Source: JAAYUK01 sp964392915 (GTDB lineage Bacteria > Nitrospirota > Thermodesulfovibrionia > Thermodesulfovibrionales > Dissulfurispiraceae). Taken from it: a stretch of 64,000 bases of DNA. Positions 1 to 9,000 of this stretch are shown here, piece by piece. The stretch spans positions 32,221-96,220 of the forward strand of contig CAYMRS010000002.1 in NCBI GenBank assembly GCA_964392915.1, in the 5' to 3' direction. Under the pieces are notes generated by a model. The model saw nothing but the letters and a program-made list of their open reading frames with translations, was not told the DNA's origin and made no database searches. A program made the translations under genes and the position numbers. Each line of letters starts with the position of its first letter. The stretch's first letter is position 1.

Positions 1-2171
1 GCCTTGGCGCCAAAGATAATTTCTGGCAGATGGGCGACACCGGTCCCTGCGGTCCCTGCTCCGAAATTCTCATCGATCAGGGCGAATCGATAGGATGCCG
101 CACGCCTGACTGTAAGGTCGGTTGCGACTGCGACCGGTTTCTTGAACTCTGGAATCTTGTCTTCATGCAGTTTAACCGTGATGAGTCCGGCACGCTGACT
201 CCGTTGCCCAAACCGAGTATTGATACCGGCATGGGGCTCGAACGCATTGCAGCGGTGCTGCAGGGGAAGCTCAACAATTTTGACAGCGATCTGTTTGCGC
301 CTGTTGTTGCTGCGATATCTGCAAAATCCGGCATCCCATACAATCACAGCCGCGAAACCGATGTTTCAATGCGGGTTATTGCCGATCACCTCCGTTCAGC
401 GGCTTTTTTACTGACTGACGGTCTGATGCCGTCAAATGAGGGAAGGGGCTATGTACTCCGGCGTATCATCCGCCGGGCATCGCGTCATGCGAAACTGCTC
501 GGGATGCAGGGGGCAGCGCTTTCCGGGTTGCTGTTTTCAGTGCGGGAGGCTATGGGTGGTGTTTACCCGGAGCTTACAACTGAACACGACCGGTCGGCAA
601 AGCTGCTTCAGGTTGAGGAAGATAAGTTTGCCCGTACATTGGAGCAGGGCGTGCGCATTCTTGACGGTCTTATCGAAAAGCTTCAGAAGGCCGGAGGCAC
701 AACCATTCCCGGCGAAGAAGTATTCAAGCTGTATGACACCTTTGGCTTTCCGCTGGACCTTGCCCGTGATATTGCACTAGACAAGGATCTGCATATTGAT
801 GAAGACGGATTTCACCGCGAAATGGAGGTGCAGCGGGAGAGAGCGCGCGCCTCGTGGGTGGGTGAGGAGGAAGCTGTTGCGGCCATCTATAAGGAATTGC
901 AGTCTGAAATCGGAGAGACGGTTTTCGTCGGCTACGATATGACGGAAGCTGATGCAGTTGTCAAGGCAATTCTCAAGGGAGGCAAGGTTGTGACCCAGGC
1001 CTCTGCAGGTGACGAAGTGGAGCTTTTTTTCGACCGCACGCCTTTTTACGGCGAGTCCGGCGGTCAGGCCGGCGATGCCGGCCAGGTGCAGGGCAGTTCC
1101 TTCAAGGCAGATGTTGTGACCACGAAGAAGGAAGTATCGCTGCATGCGCATGTGGCGCGGATTGTTCAGGGAACTGTAAAGGTGTGGGATAAGGTGAAGT
1201 GTGCCGTCGGTGCCGCTGCCCGCAAGTCTACAGCCTGCAACCATACCGCAACGCATCTTGTTCACACTGCCCTGCGGTCTGTGCTCGGCGAGCATGTTAA
1301 ACAGGCCGGTTCGCTGGTCAACCCTGATCGCATGCGTTTCGACTTTGCTCACTTTTACGGACTCGAAAGGCACGAAATCAATGATATTGAAGATAGTGTC
1401 AATGCGGCGATTCTTGAAAATATCGCGGTGCAAACCGAGGTTGCAGATATTCAGGATGCCATGAAGTCAGGCGTTATCGCATTGTTTGGCGAGAAATACG
1501 GGGAGAAGGTTCGCATCGTGCGGGTTCCCGGCGTCAGCGCGGAACTCTGCGGCGGCACGCATTGCAGATATACGGGTGATATCGGTCTCTTTGCGATAGT
1601 CTCTGAAGGCAGTGTAGCTTCTGGCATTCGGCGCATCGAGGCGGTTACCGGCCGGGCGGCGTTTGAACTCCTGCGTGAGAAGCGTGACGAGTTGAAGAAA
1701 ATCGGCGAAATGCTCAAATCCGACAAGCCGGTTGAGCGCCTCGAAAAGGTGCTTGCGGACTTAAAGGAGCGTGAGAAAGAGATCGATACGATTAAAGCGA
1801 AGTCAGCGTCGCAGGATGCGCTCACAATTATAGATCAGTCGCGGATGATAAACGGGGTCAAGGTACTCTCAGCAAGGGTCAATGACCTTGATCCAAAAGA
1901 TTTGCGCGTGCTTGCCGACAATATCCGGGATCGTCTTGGTTCATGCGTTCTGGTTCTCGCGTCGGTGAAAGATGGCCAGGCGGCGCTGGTTGCCATGGTA
2001 ACCAAGGATCTGACCGGACGTTTCAGTGCAGGCGATTTATTGAAGAAAATAGCGGCGCAGGTCGGCGGCCGTGGCGGTGGAAAGCCGGAAATGGCGCAGG
2101 GCGGCGTTGCGAATATAAGCGACCCGGCACCTCTGGATAAAGCACTTGCCTCAGTGTATGATTACCGTTAA
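1..2171 (+). CDS. alaS: Alanyl-tRNA synthetase, 3' part (5' end outside window)
   Basis: The enzyme charges tRNA-Ala with alanine in the cytoplasm. The frame is open from base 3 at the window edge, so the N-terminal part of the class II catalytic core is missing. What remains starts at a DNFWQMGDTGPCGPCSE core motif typical of AlaRS. It continues through the tRNA-recognition region, the editing domain with the zinc-type HxxxH (THLVH, near 1253-1267) and CGGTHC (near 1549-1566) motifs, and the C-terminal DHHA1 region with its glycine-rich GGRGGG stretch near the end. No obvious intrinsic terminator separates it from the next gene, but a strong promoter lies in the 100 bases after the stop. Identification is secure. 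Confidence 0.97.
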   Translation, partial: LGAKDNFWQMGDTGPCGPCSEILIDQGESIGCRTPDCKVGCDCDRFLELWNLVFMQFNRDESGTLTPLPKPSIDTGMGLERIAAVLQGKLNNFDSDLFAPVVAAISAKSGIPYNHSRETDVSMRVIADHLRSAAFLLTDGLMPSNEGRGYVLRRIIRRASRHAKLLGMQGAALSGLLFSVREAMGGVYPELTTEHDRSAKLLQVEEDKFARTLEQGVRILDGLIEKLQKAGGTTIPGEEVFKLYDTFGFPLDLARDIALDKDLHIDEDGFHREMEVQRERARASWVGEEEAVAAIYKELQSEIGETVFVGYDMTEADAVVKAILKGGKVVTQASAGDEVELFFDRTPFYGESGGQAGDAGQVQGSSFKADVVTTKKEVSLHAHVARIVQGTVKVWDKVKCAVGAAARKSTACNHTATHLVHTALRSVLGEHVKQAGSLVNPDRMRFDFAHFYGLERHEINDIEDSVNAAILENIAVQTEVADIQDAMKSGVIALFGEKYGEKVRIVRVPGVSAELCGGTHCRYTGDIGLFAIVSEGSVASGIRRIEAVTGRAAFELLREKRDELKKIGEMLKSDKPVERLEKVLADLKEREKEIDTIKAKSASQDALTIIDQSRMINGVKVLSARVNDLDPKDLRVLADNIRDRLGSCVLVLASVKDGQAALVAMVTKDLTGRFSAGDLLKKIAAQVGGRGGGKPEMAQGGVANISDPAPLDKALASVYDYR

Positions 2172-2203
2172 AACTAAGGATCGGTTTTTTTGGTAAAAAT
2201 CAC

Positions 2204-2232
2204 TTGTCACTGTGTGCGCAATGGTTTATTAT
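2204..2232 (+). promoter_or_regulatory. Sigma70-like promoter of the caspase cluster
   Basis: TTGTCA (2204-2209) and TATTAT (2227-2232) are separated by exactly 17 bases. They sit about 40 bases upstream of the DUF4384 gene start at 2275. The next four exported genes follow with short gaps and no internal terminator, so this promoter probably drives all of them. Found by eye; no transcript data. Confidence 0.6.
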
Positions 2233-2274
2233 GCTTATAAGAGCATGCGTGAATACGCGGAAAGGGGTACTAGT

Positions 2275-3126
2275 ATGTTAAAAAAGTTGGCAGTTGCAGT
2301 TGTGGCTCTGATGTTTGTAGCAACTTCAGCAATGGCAGCTCCAAGGGGTGCAAAGGCAATCTTTGACAGCGGCGAAGGACCGGCAGTCGGAGCATCTGTA
2401 GCGTCTCCGAAGCCGTCCGATCCGGTGGCCCAGGCACCGAGGGCGGAAAAGTACGTAGGCATTTCATATCAGCTTATGCTCGTCAAGGACGATGGCTCCA
2501 TCCAGCCGGTCACCAAGGCACGGACGTTCCGTTCAGGAGAGCGGGTAAAGATGCTGGTTCGCACGAATCGTGCCGGCTATCTTACAATTCTGAATATCGG
2601 ACCGACGGGGAACACCAATGTTCTTTATAACGAGTACATTGAAGGGTTTGCTTTCACGGAAATTCCGAAAGGCACCAACATGAAGTTCGCGGGTGCACCC
2701 GGAACGGAAAAGCTGTTGATTATGCTTTCGGACAATCCCAATCCGATCGGCGGTTCCGCCCCGGCGACGACCGCATCTGCTCCAGCGCCTTCCGCCCCTT
2801 CATATCCGGCGGCGACCTCGTCCGGTTCAGTTCCGCCGCCTCCGATGAGCGCTTCCAGCGATCCGTTTCCTCCTCCTCCAGCGGCAATGGTGGCGCAGAA
2901 CATCGATGGTTCCAAGCGACTGAAAGGCTCAAAAGATATCGTCATGGATAATATGGATTCTTCATATGCAGTTATTAATCCACGTGACGGATACAAAGCG
3001 AAGAGAACCGGCGGTAAAGACATGGTGCTAGAATCATCGGGTGGTAGCAATTACGGGGTGGTTCCTGTTTCGGCGGTTGCCGGCGGCGGCATTCTGACGC
3101 TGCAGGTCAATCTTAAACATCGCTAA
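2275..3126 (+). CDS. Exported DUF4384-domain protein
   Basis: A 283-residue protein. The start at 2275 is chosen because it has AAAGGGG 8 bases upstream and opens directly into a signal peptide (MLKKLAVAVVALMF, cleavage likely after AMA). An upstream in-frame start would bury that signal. Residues about 55-155 match the DUF4384 pattern (VGISYQLMLVKDDGS, GERVKMLVRTNRAGYL, TILNIGP, LLIMLSDNPNP), a beta-rich module of unknown function. In other bacteria it is often found next to or fused with caspase-like peptidases and kinases. A proline/serine/alanine-rich linker (about 160-210) and a short C-terminal domain follow. It is the first gene of a four-gene exported cluster, and the caspase two genes downstream supports a shared role. 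Molecular function is not known. Confidence 0.85.
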   Translation: MLKKLAVAVVALMFVATSAMAAPRGAKAIFDSGEGPAVGASVASPKPSDPVAQAPRAEKYVGISYQLMLVKDDGSIQPVTKARTFRSGERVKMLVRTNRAGYLTILNIGPTGNTNVLYNEYIEGFAFTEIPKGTNMKFAGAPGTEKLLIMLSDNPNPIGGSAPATTASAPAPSAPSYPAATSSGSVPPPPMSASSDPFPPPPAAMVAQNIDGSKRLKGSKDIVMDNMDSSYAVINPRDGYKAKRTGGKDMVLESSGGSNYGVVPVSAVAGGGILTLQVNLKHR

Positions 3127-3139
3127 TCGAGGAGAACGA

Positions 3140-3877
3140 ATGAACGCTACCTGTATGAAACTTATTGCGGTCGTGGTGCTTTTTGCCTTTCTTGCTGTGT
3201 CGTGCGGTCTTCCGCCCGCGGGAACGGCGCTCACTCCTGAGGAACGCTCAAATGCGCAGAAATCCTGCATTGCTCAGTATACAGCCGGCGGCGCCGTTCT
3301 CGGCGGTCTTCTTGGCGCTGCGATTGCCGGACGCCACAGCTGGGGAACCGGCGCGGCAGTCGGCGCGGCAGCGGGCGGTGCCCTGGCATTTCTCGTTGCA
3401 TGGGGCAAGTGCATGGAGTATTACTCCGATCTGAGAAGCTTCCCGGTTGCAGGTGGTGCTGAAACAGCCCAGCGTGTTGGCTATACTGACTCTCAGGGGT
3501 ATGTGACCAAAATCGAAAACTTCAATGTCAGCCCCAACCAGCTTGCTCCGGGCAAAGCCGTGCAGATGAACGGAACCTATTACGTAATGGCGCCTCAAGG
3601 GGCAAAGGAAGTCAAGGTTACCGAAACGAGAAGCGTCTCGTATCTTGACGGCAATGAGTGGAAGGATCTTGGTTCCATTCCGCAGGATGTCACATCGCAG
3701 ATCGGCACGCGGAGCGCCAAGGGAAGCTTTGATCTGCCGACCGATGTTCCGGAAGGCCGCTATCGCGTTACCATGCGCGTTGCCGCTAACGGCAAGGAAG
3801 ACGCTGCAACACGGGAAATGCTTGTGAAGAAGGGCATCGCCGGAGTTCCCGTGATCACTGTTCTTGCTTCACGGTAA
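3140..3877 (+). CDS. Glycine-zipper lipoprotein
   Basis: A 245-residue predicted outer-membrane or periplasmic lipoprotein. The signal peptide ends in the lipobox LAVSC (Cys about residue 22). Residues about 50-95 form a glycine/alanine-rich zipper (GGAVLGGLLGAAIAG, GAAVGAAAGGALAF) of the kind that inserts in or spans membranes. The C-terminal half (about 110-245) is soluble and beta-rich, with a PEGRYRVTMRVAANGK stretch resembling an immunoglobulin-like fold. A GAGGAGA ribosome binding site lies just upstream, 13 bases after the DUF4384 stop, so the two are translated as neighbours in one operon. Function is unknown. A structural or anchoring part for the caspase cluster is an inference from position only. 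Confidence 0.8.
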   Translation: MNATCMKLIAVVVLFAFLAVSCGLPPAGTALTPEERSNAQKSCIAQYTAGGAVLGGLLGAAIAGRHSWGTGAAVGAAAGGALAFLVAWGKCMEYYSDLRSFPVAGGAETAQRVGYTDSQGYVTKIENFNVSPNQLAPGKAVQMNGTYYVMAPQGAKEVKVTETRSVSYLDGNEWKDLGSIPQDVTSQIGTRSAKGSFDLPTDVPEGRYRVTMRVAANGKEDAATREMLVKKGIAGVPVITVLASR

Positions 3878-3910
3878 CGGTATGCATTTTCCGAACAGGG
3901 AGGCAATGTC

Positions 3911-5170
3911 ATGAATCCTGGCAGACACTGCAAACGAGTTGTGGCACTGCTTGCAGGCATTCTGATACTGTTCTTTTCGCTGCCCTCAGCAGCAGAGCAG
4001 TCGCCGGTAACCGATGCCTATTTGCAGCAAATCAATTCGTTGTTCAAACAGAACAATGTTCCGTTGGGATATGCTGCATTTGATGAATACAACCGTGTCA
4101 TTTTGAAGGGCGAATATGCCGATGAGCAAGAGGTTGATCGCGCATTCTCTCTTGCACAGACTGTTGTCGGTGTCCGGTGGGTCTCTCCGGTTACGCCTGA
4201 AAACATTCGGGTCAAGGAGTGGGAGCGACGCATCGGCAGTCTGTTTTCCCGGGCTCGGGTCGTTCAGCAGTCCGGTTCTGCTGAAACCCCTCCCGGCCCT
4301 GTCCGGAGTCGGTATGCCGTAGTTGTCGGTGTCGGGCAGTTTATGGAGCAGGGGGTTACGCCGCTGCAATTTGCGGTGCGTGATGCGGAGAGCTTCTACC
4401 GGTTTCTGGCTGAGTCCGGCAAGACGAGCTTCCCTCGTGAGAACATTATTTATCTCACCAATCAGCAGGCGACGAAGGCAAATATCCAGAACGCCTTCAA
4501 TCGCATCAAGTCGCTGGCCCGGGAAGACGATCTGGTCGTATTCTATATGAGCAGCCACGGCGCTCCGCCCGACAAGAACGGCGCGGTGAATCTGGTGACG
4601 TACGATACCGAGCTTCGCCCGCGTGAGCGGGTGTGGCAGACGTCTCTCAACGAGCAGATGCTCCGTGACTTTACGGAGGGCGTGCGGGCAAAACGGCAGG
4701 TCATGATTCTCGATACATGCTACAGCAACGGCGCTTATCGTCAGGTGCCAGGATTTCTGCCTCCGGGAGGCAAGTCGCTCGGTTCTGATGATCGTGAGGG
4801 ATACGGCATTTCACAGGGGCAGGGCAGGCGCGTTCTCGGATCCAAGGATATTTTTCTTGAGGACGCTCCGCGTGCCAGACAGACCGGCAATGCCAAAAAT
4901 CTGAATATGGATGACGGTTGGGGAAAGGTCATGGTTGGTGCCAGCACCGGCGGTCAGCAGTCATGGGAGTCAGACCAGCTCCGTCAGAGCATTTTCACGC
5001 ATTATTTTGTTGATGGTCTTCGTAAAAATAACGGTTCGGTGCAGGGCGCTTTTTATTATGCGCAGCCCAGGGTTTCAGATCGTGTCCGCACTGAAAAGGG
5101 TGCCGAACAGTCACCGCAGATTATGGCGACCACCAGCAACTGGGATATGAGGATTGCACGGCCCCGGTAA
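3911..5170 (+). CDS. Secreted caspase-like (C14 family) cysteine peptidase
   Basis: A 419-residue protein with an N-terminal signal sequence (hydrophobic segment about 10-25, cleavage near SAAEQ). Residues about 33-95 resemble a small BON-like module. The caspase fold starts at RYAVVVGVGQF (about 136) and contains AVRDAESFYRFL. The catalytic pair is His216 in YMSSHG and Cys270 in ILDTCYSNG, so both dyad residues are intact. In the family these peptidases cut after basic (metacaspase/orthocaspase) or other residues; specificity cannot be read here. Most bacterial caspase homologues are cytoplasmic, so the signal peptide is notable. The gene lies between a lipoprotein gene (gap 33 bases) and a TPR lipoprotein gene (gap 31 bases). 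Confidence 0.88.
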   Translation: MNPGRHCKRVVALLAGILILFFSLPSAAEQSPVTDAYLQQINSLFKQNNVPLGYAAFDEYNRVILKGEYADEQEVDRAFSLAQTVVGVRWVSPVTPENIRVKEWERRIGSLFSRARVVQQSGSAETPPGPVRSRYAVVVGVGQFMEQGVTPLQFAVRDAESFYRFLAESGKTSFPRENIIYLTNQQATKANIQNAFNRIKSLAREDDLVVFYMSSHGAPPDKNGAVNLVTYDTELRPRERVWQTSLNEQMLRDFTEGVRAKRQVMILDTCYSNGAYRQVPGFLPPGGKSLGSDDREGYGISQGQGRRVLGSKDIFLEDAPRARQTGNAKNLNMDDGWGKVMVGASTGGQQSWESDQLRQSIFTHYFVDGLRKNNGSVQGAFYYAQPRVSDRVRTEKGAEQSPQIMATTSNWDMRIARPR

Positions 5171-5201
5171 TGAAATCAGAAGAAAAAGGAGGACTTATCG
5201 C

Positions 5202-5861
5202 ATGAAACATGGACGCATACTGATTCTCGCAGTCGCTGTACTAATGCTTGGCGCATTTCTGAGCGGTTGTGACATGATGAAACCGCAGGCTCCGGCTCCT
5301 GCCCCGAAACAGGAACAGGCACCTGCTCCCGCTCCTGCACCAACCCCTCAGGCTGCAGTTCCTGCACCGGCACCTGCTCCGCAGGCAGGGCAGACCCCGC
5401 CGCCGGCACAGCTTGGAACCGGAAGTACTGCCCCGATTGCACAGGCGAGCATTCCGACTGAAGCAAAGCTGAACATGCAGCAGGGCATGAACTACATGAG
5501 ATCAAAAGACTGGGACAATGCCATCAAGGAGTTTACGGTCGCCATCGAGAAATTTCCCCAGTACGACACTGCTTACTCAAACCGCGCGGTTGCATACATG
5601 CAGCAGAGGAAATTCAATAAGGCAGCCGACGACCTGAAGAAGGGCGTTGAGATTAACCCGAAGAATGCAACCCTGCATTATAACTTTGTTGCACTGTATT
5701 CGCTCCAGAATCAGCTCGATCGTGCACTCGACTCACTCGACAAATGTCTTGAGCTCGGGTTTAATAATTATGACGCTCTTCGCAAGGATCCGGATCTGAA
5801 CAATGTGCGCAAGCACCCCGAGTTCAGAAAGATCTGTGAGAAGTATAAGGTATTTCTTTAA
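5202..5861 (+). CDS. TPR-repeat lipoprotein
   Basis: A 219-residue lipoprotein. The start at 5202 is preferred over an upstream in-frame ATG because AAAGGAGG lies 9 bases before it and the signal peptide begins there. The lipobox is LSGC (Cys about 23). A proline/alanine-rich linker (PAPAPAPTPQ type, about 28-75) separates the lipid anchor from tetratricopeptide repeats at about 90-200 (MNYMRSKDWDNAIKEFTVAI, AYSNRAVAYMQQRKFNKAADDL). TPRs bind other proteins, so an adaptor for the caspase or the giant protein downstream is plausible but not shown. It is the last gene before an intrinsic terminator. Confidence 0.85.
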   Translation: MKHGRILILAVAVLMLGAFLSGCDMMKPQAPAPAPKQEQAPAPAPAPTPQAAVPAPAPAPQAGQTPPPAQLGTGSTAPIAQASIPTEAKLNMQQGMNYMRSKDWDNAIKEFTVAIEKFPQYDTAYSNRAVAYMQQRKFNKAADDLKKGVEINPKNATLHYNFVALYSLQNQLDRALDSLDKCLELGFNNYDALRKDPDLNNVRKHPEFRKICEKYKVFL

Positions 5862-5877
5862 AAACCAATGACTTGTA

Positions 5878-5917
5878 AATTCCCCTTTCAGCTTTCCGGG
5901 AGGGGAATTTTTTTGTG
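5878..5917 (+). terminator. Intrinsic terminator after the four-gene caspase cluster
   Basis: AAATTCCCC and GGGGAATTT form a 9-bp stem directly followed by a T run. It ends the unit begun at 2204 and separates it from the giant gene, which then needs its own promoter or readthrough. Confidence 0.8.
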
Positions 5918-5929
5918 AAAAAATGCCTG

Positions 5930-5957
5930 TTCAGATGCAAGCTTTTTTCACTATATT
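5930..5957 (+). promoter_or_regulatory. Possible promoter for the giant exported protein
   Basis: A TATATT hexamer at 5952-5957 has a weak -35 match (TTCAGA, 5930-5935) 16 bases upstream. It lies between the terminator and the start at 6040. The -35 is poor, so this is tentative. Confidence 0.3.
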
Positions 5958-6039
5958 ACTAAAGAATACCCGCGGCGTGAAGGAACGCATCCGGAGGTTG
6001 TTTCATTTTGATGACAGATCATCTTTCAGGAGGTTATTT

Positions 6040-9000
6040 ATGAAGCGCACGGCACGGCTGCAATATCACATTTCCTGTTCTGCTTTCTATCTGTTTCTGC
6101 TTGCGGTAATGTGCGCAGGGGCGGCAACGCTCTCCTTCGCTGAAGAGCCGTCCCTGATTGCCCCTGAAAGCGTAAACGTCGGCGAGAGTTTTGTCGTGGA
6201 AGCGGCTGACGCATCCGCTGATGTCTCATGGCAGTATCCTTCCGACATTTCCTGTTCTGAGCAGGGTGCAAAGCTTTTCTGCCGATCTCAGAATGAAACA
6301 ATAGCAGTATTTACCGCCCGCATTGAGAAACTCGGCTGGAGCCGGAGCGCGACGGTCATTGTGTCGAAAAGCTCGGGCAGGCGTCCTCCGAAAATCACAA
6401 AACCGTCCGATCTTTCCAGTCCGAAGAACCAGAAAATAGCCGAACTGATGAGTCGTTTGAAAGATCCTTCCGTAGGGCTGAAGGGCATCGATTTTTTCCG
6501 CGCAATGGGAGAAGAGGGAATCACGGTAAAGGATCTTGTCGAATACAAAGCTGCGCTGATAGATCAAGAACGGGCGCGGCTGGTCCGCGATGAGGGGCTC
6601 AGCGGTGTTGAGGCGATTGCAAAGAGTGAGGCGTTCTGGAAAAGGGAATACGCACCGCATGAACAAGATCTTATGCAGGCGCGACAGGAGCAGGTCAAGG
6701 CTGCCTGGGATGCCGCTCTGGTCAAGTATGTGGAATTGCATCCGGATACGCCCTATATCGGTGCAAAGATGGATGTTGGCGGGTGGGCTTCCGAGAAAAA
6801 GGGTGATATGAGGTTTGAAGGTGATATCGACTTTAGCCTGATCATGACTGACGTTGAAGACGCCAAACAACTGCGACAGCTTTTTGCAGATGAAATCAAG
6901 AAAATCTTTAACCTTAGCATGGAAGGAATCGATGCTCTCGGCACTGCACATCGCGCAGCCACGTCCGATGTCTATATCGGAGATTTCGGCGCCAAATGGG
7001 CGGAGATCGATGCGATACGCCGGGGCAAGATGTACAAGCTGAAAGTAGTCAATGGGAAGATCGTGCAGGAACTGATGAGCATGGATGAGAAGGTCGTCAT
7101 GCTTGCGGTTCTTGAAAACAATGAACAGCGAAAGAAGACCGGCGTTGATGTGCTTGATCAGATTCTGCAGGAAGGCGAACCCCGCCCAAGGCTCAATATG
7201 GAGCCCGGAATAAGCCTTGAGTTTCTCCGGCATATAACGACGGATGCCATCAAGAGCAAACTCTCAGTGCTGGAGAATATCATAAAGGTCTCCAAGTATG
7301 TTAACCGCAGCGCCACCGACCACGGTGCGTTTCTTGCAGAAGCGAAGGGATTTCAGACTACCCCGTTTGATGCCGATCTGGTGAAATTCGTCAAGTATGT
7401 TACCGATTTAAAGCAGAACTCCTCGCTCAGCAAAGAGTCGCGCATTGCGCATATCATGGCTGCTGCAAACGATTTTTTCGGCAAGGGCTGGGCCGATAAT
7501 CCGGAGACGTCGCTCAAGCGTTTCGGCGAAAGGAGCACAAAACTCATTACCCATAATATTGAAGAAGGTATCAGGGCACGCGAAGAGGGCATCAAAAAGA
7601 AGAGCACTCTTGCGGAGCAGGATCAGGAGAGCAAAAAGCTGCTCGACGATCTCGAGACCGAGTATAAGGTTTTTCAGGAAAAAGGCGTTGAGTTCCCGAA
7701 GTATGCCCATCAGAAAATGATCGAGCTGGCGAAATACTTCACTGCGAAAGCTTACGGCATACCGGCGGAGGAGCAAAAGCGGCTGAAGGAACTCCTTGAG
7801 AAGTCAGCCGACAATCCGCATATGATGCGCCTGAGCATGGCGCTGGTCTGGAGCCGGATCACGAAAGTGTACACAGTCGCTGACCAACAGATCGATGCAC
7901 TGAACAATTTTCTGGATGTGCTCGACAACAATACGATCCAGAAGCTGCGGGATATCGAAGATCTTAACCTGAGTTTCCGCGGTAAGAAACTCTTTGCCGA
8001 AAAGACCATCAATATCAAGGCAATCAATGATCGTCTCAACGGCTCCATTCTCGGCAAGATTGGGAACAGTGCTCCGTTCAAGGCGTTCAATCTGTATCAG
8101 GAGGGCGACGCATACTGGCATGCCATCAGCAGCGGGAGGGACTGGAGCGAATCCTTTGCGAATCTCGGCAATGAGCTGATCATGCGCCGGGTTCCGGGAG
8201 CAGGTCTTGCACATGCTACAGTTATGGCTGATGATGTTCGCGGCTATCTTCGGGTCGGCGTCGAGGTCATCTACCTGATTTTCCCTGTTGCTGCAGTTCC
8301 CGAAGGACTGTACGGCATGTCGCTCAGTGCCGCTGAGTGGAGTGTTGGAAAGTATCAGAAGTGGCAGTACGCAGAGATGGTGGAGGCTATTTATGATGGA
8401 GCGAAGTTCGAAAAAGTCGCAGTCGGCAAGGGCTGGAAAATGGTTTCGCTTGAGTACGACTGCCCGACGCGGGGCAAACAGTCATATACGCGGGATACGC
8501 TGAATAAACTACCCGATGAATGTCCGTCTGTCTCATCGCTCATCTATCCCCAGATCAAGCAGCATCCGGTGCTGGTTCAATATGAAGAGACTCTCGGGAA
8601 TTCGGCGGTTTCCAACGGACCCTATACATCAATGGGATGGCCTTATAAATATGCGGGACTGAATCAGTATGGCGAGTCAATACACAAGCAGTACCTCGCC
8701 AAGGTGGACAAGGCAACACAGGAGTATTTTGCTGGAGTCATTGAGGAGCTGGAGCGCCGGCATGCCTATGCTATTGGAACAGGGTATGCCGATGTATCGC
8801 GTATCGAGCGTGAGTTGGAGTGTCTCAAGCCGCTTGCAAAACCGACCAATAATCCCGCAGCAGACCAGAAGGTTTTTGATGCAATCAAGGCGGATTATAC
8901 CTTGATCGTCAATGTCAACAAATCGATTGAAGAGTGGAAAAAGACCTTCGGGACGGATTTTATGAATCCGTTCAAGCCCTACTGCACACTTCTATCGCTG

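Noticed and set aside
6226..7233. Minus-strand 335-codon frame inside the giant gene
   Set aside because: No start signal or recognisable domains; the plus strand is coherent coding.
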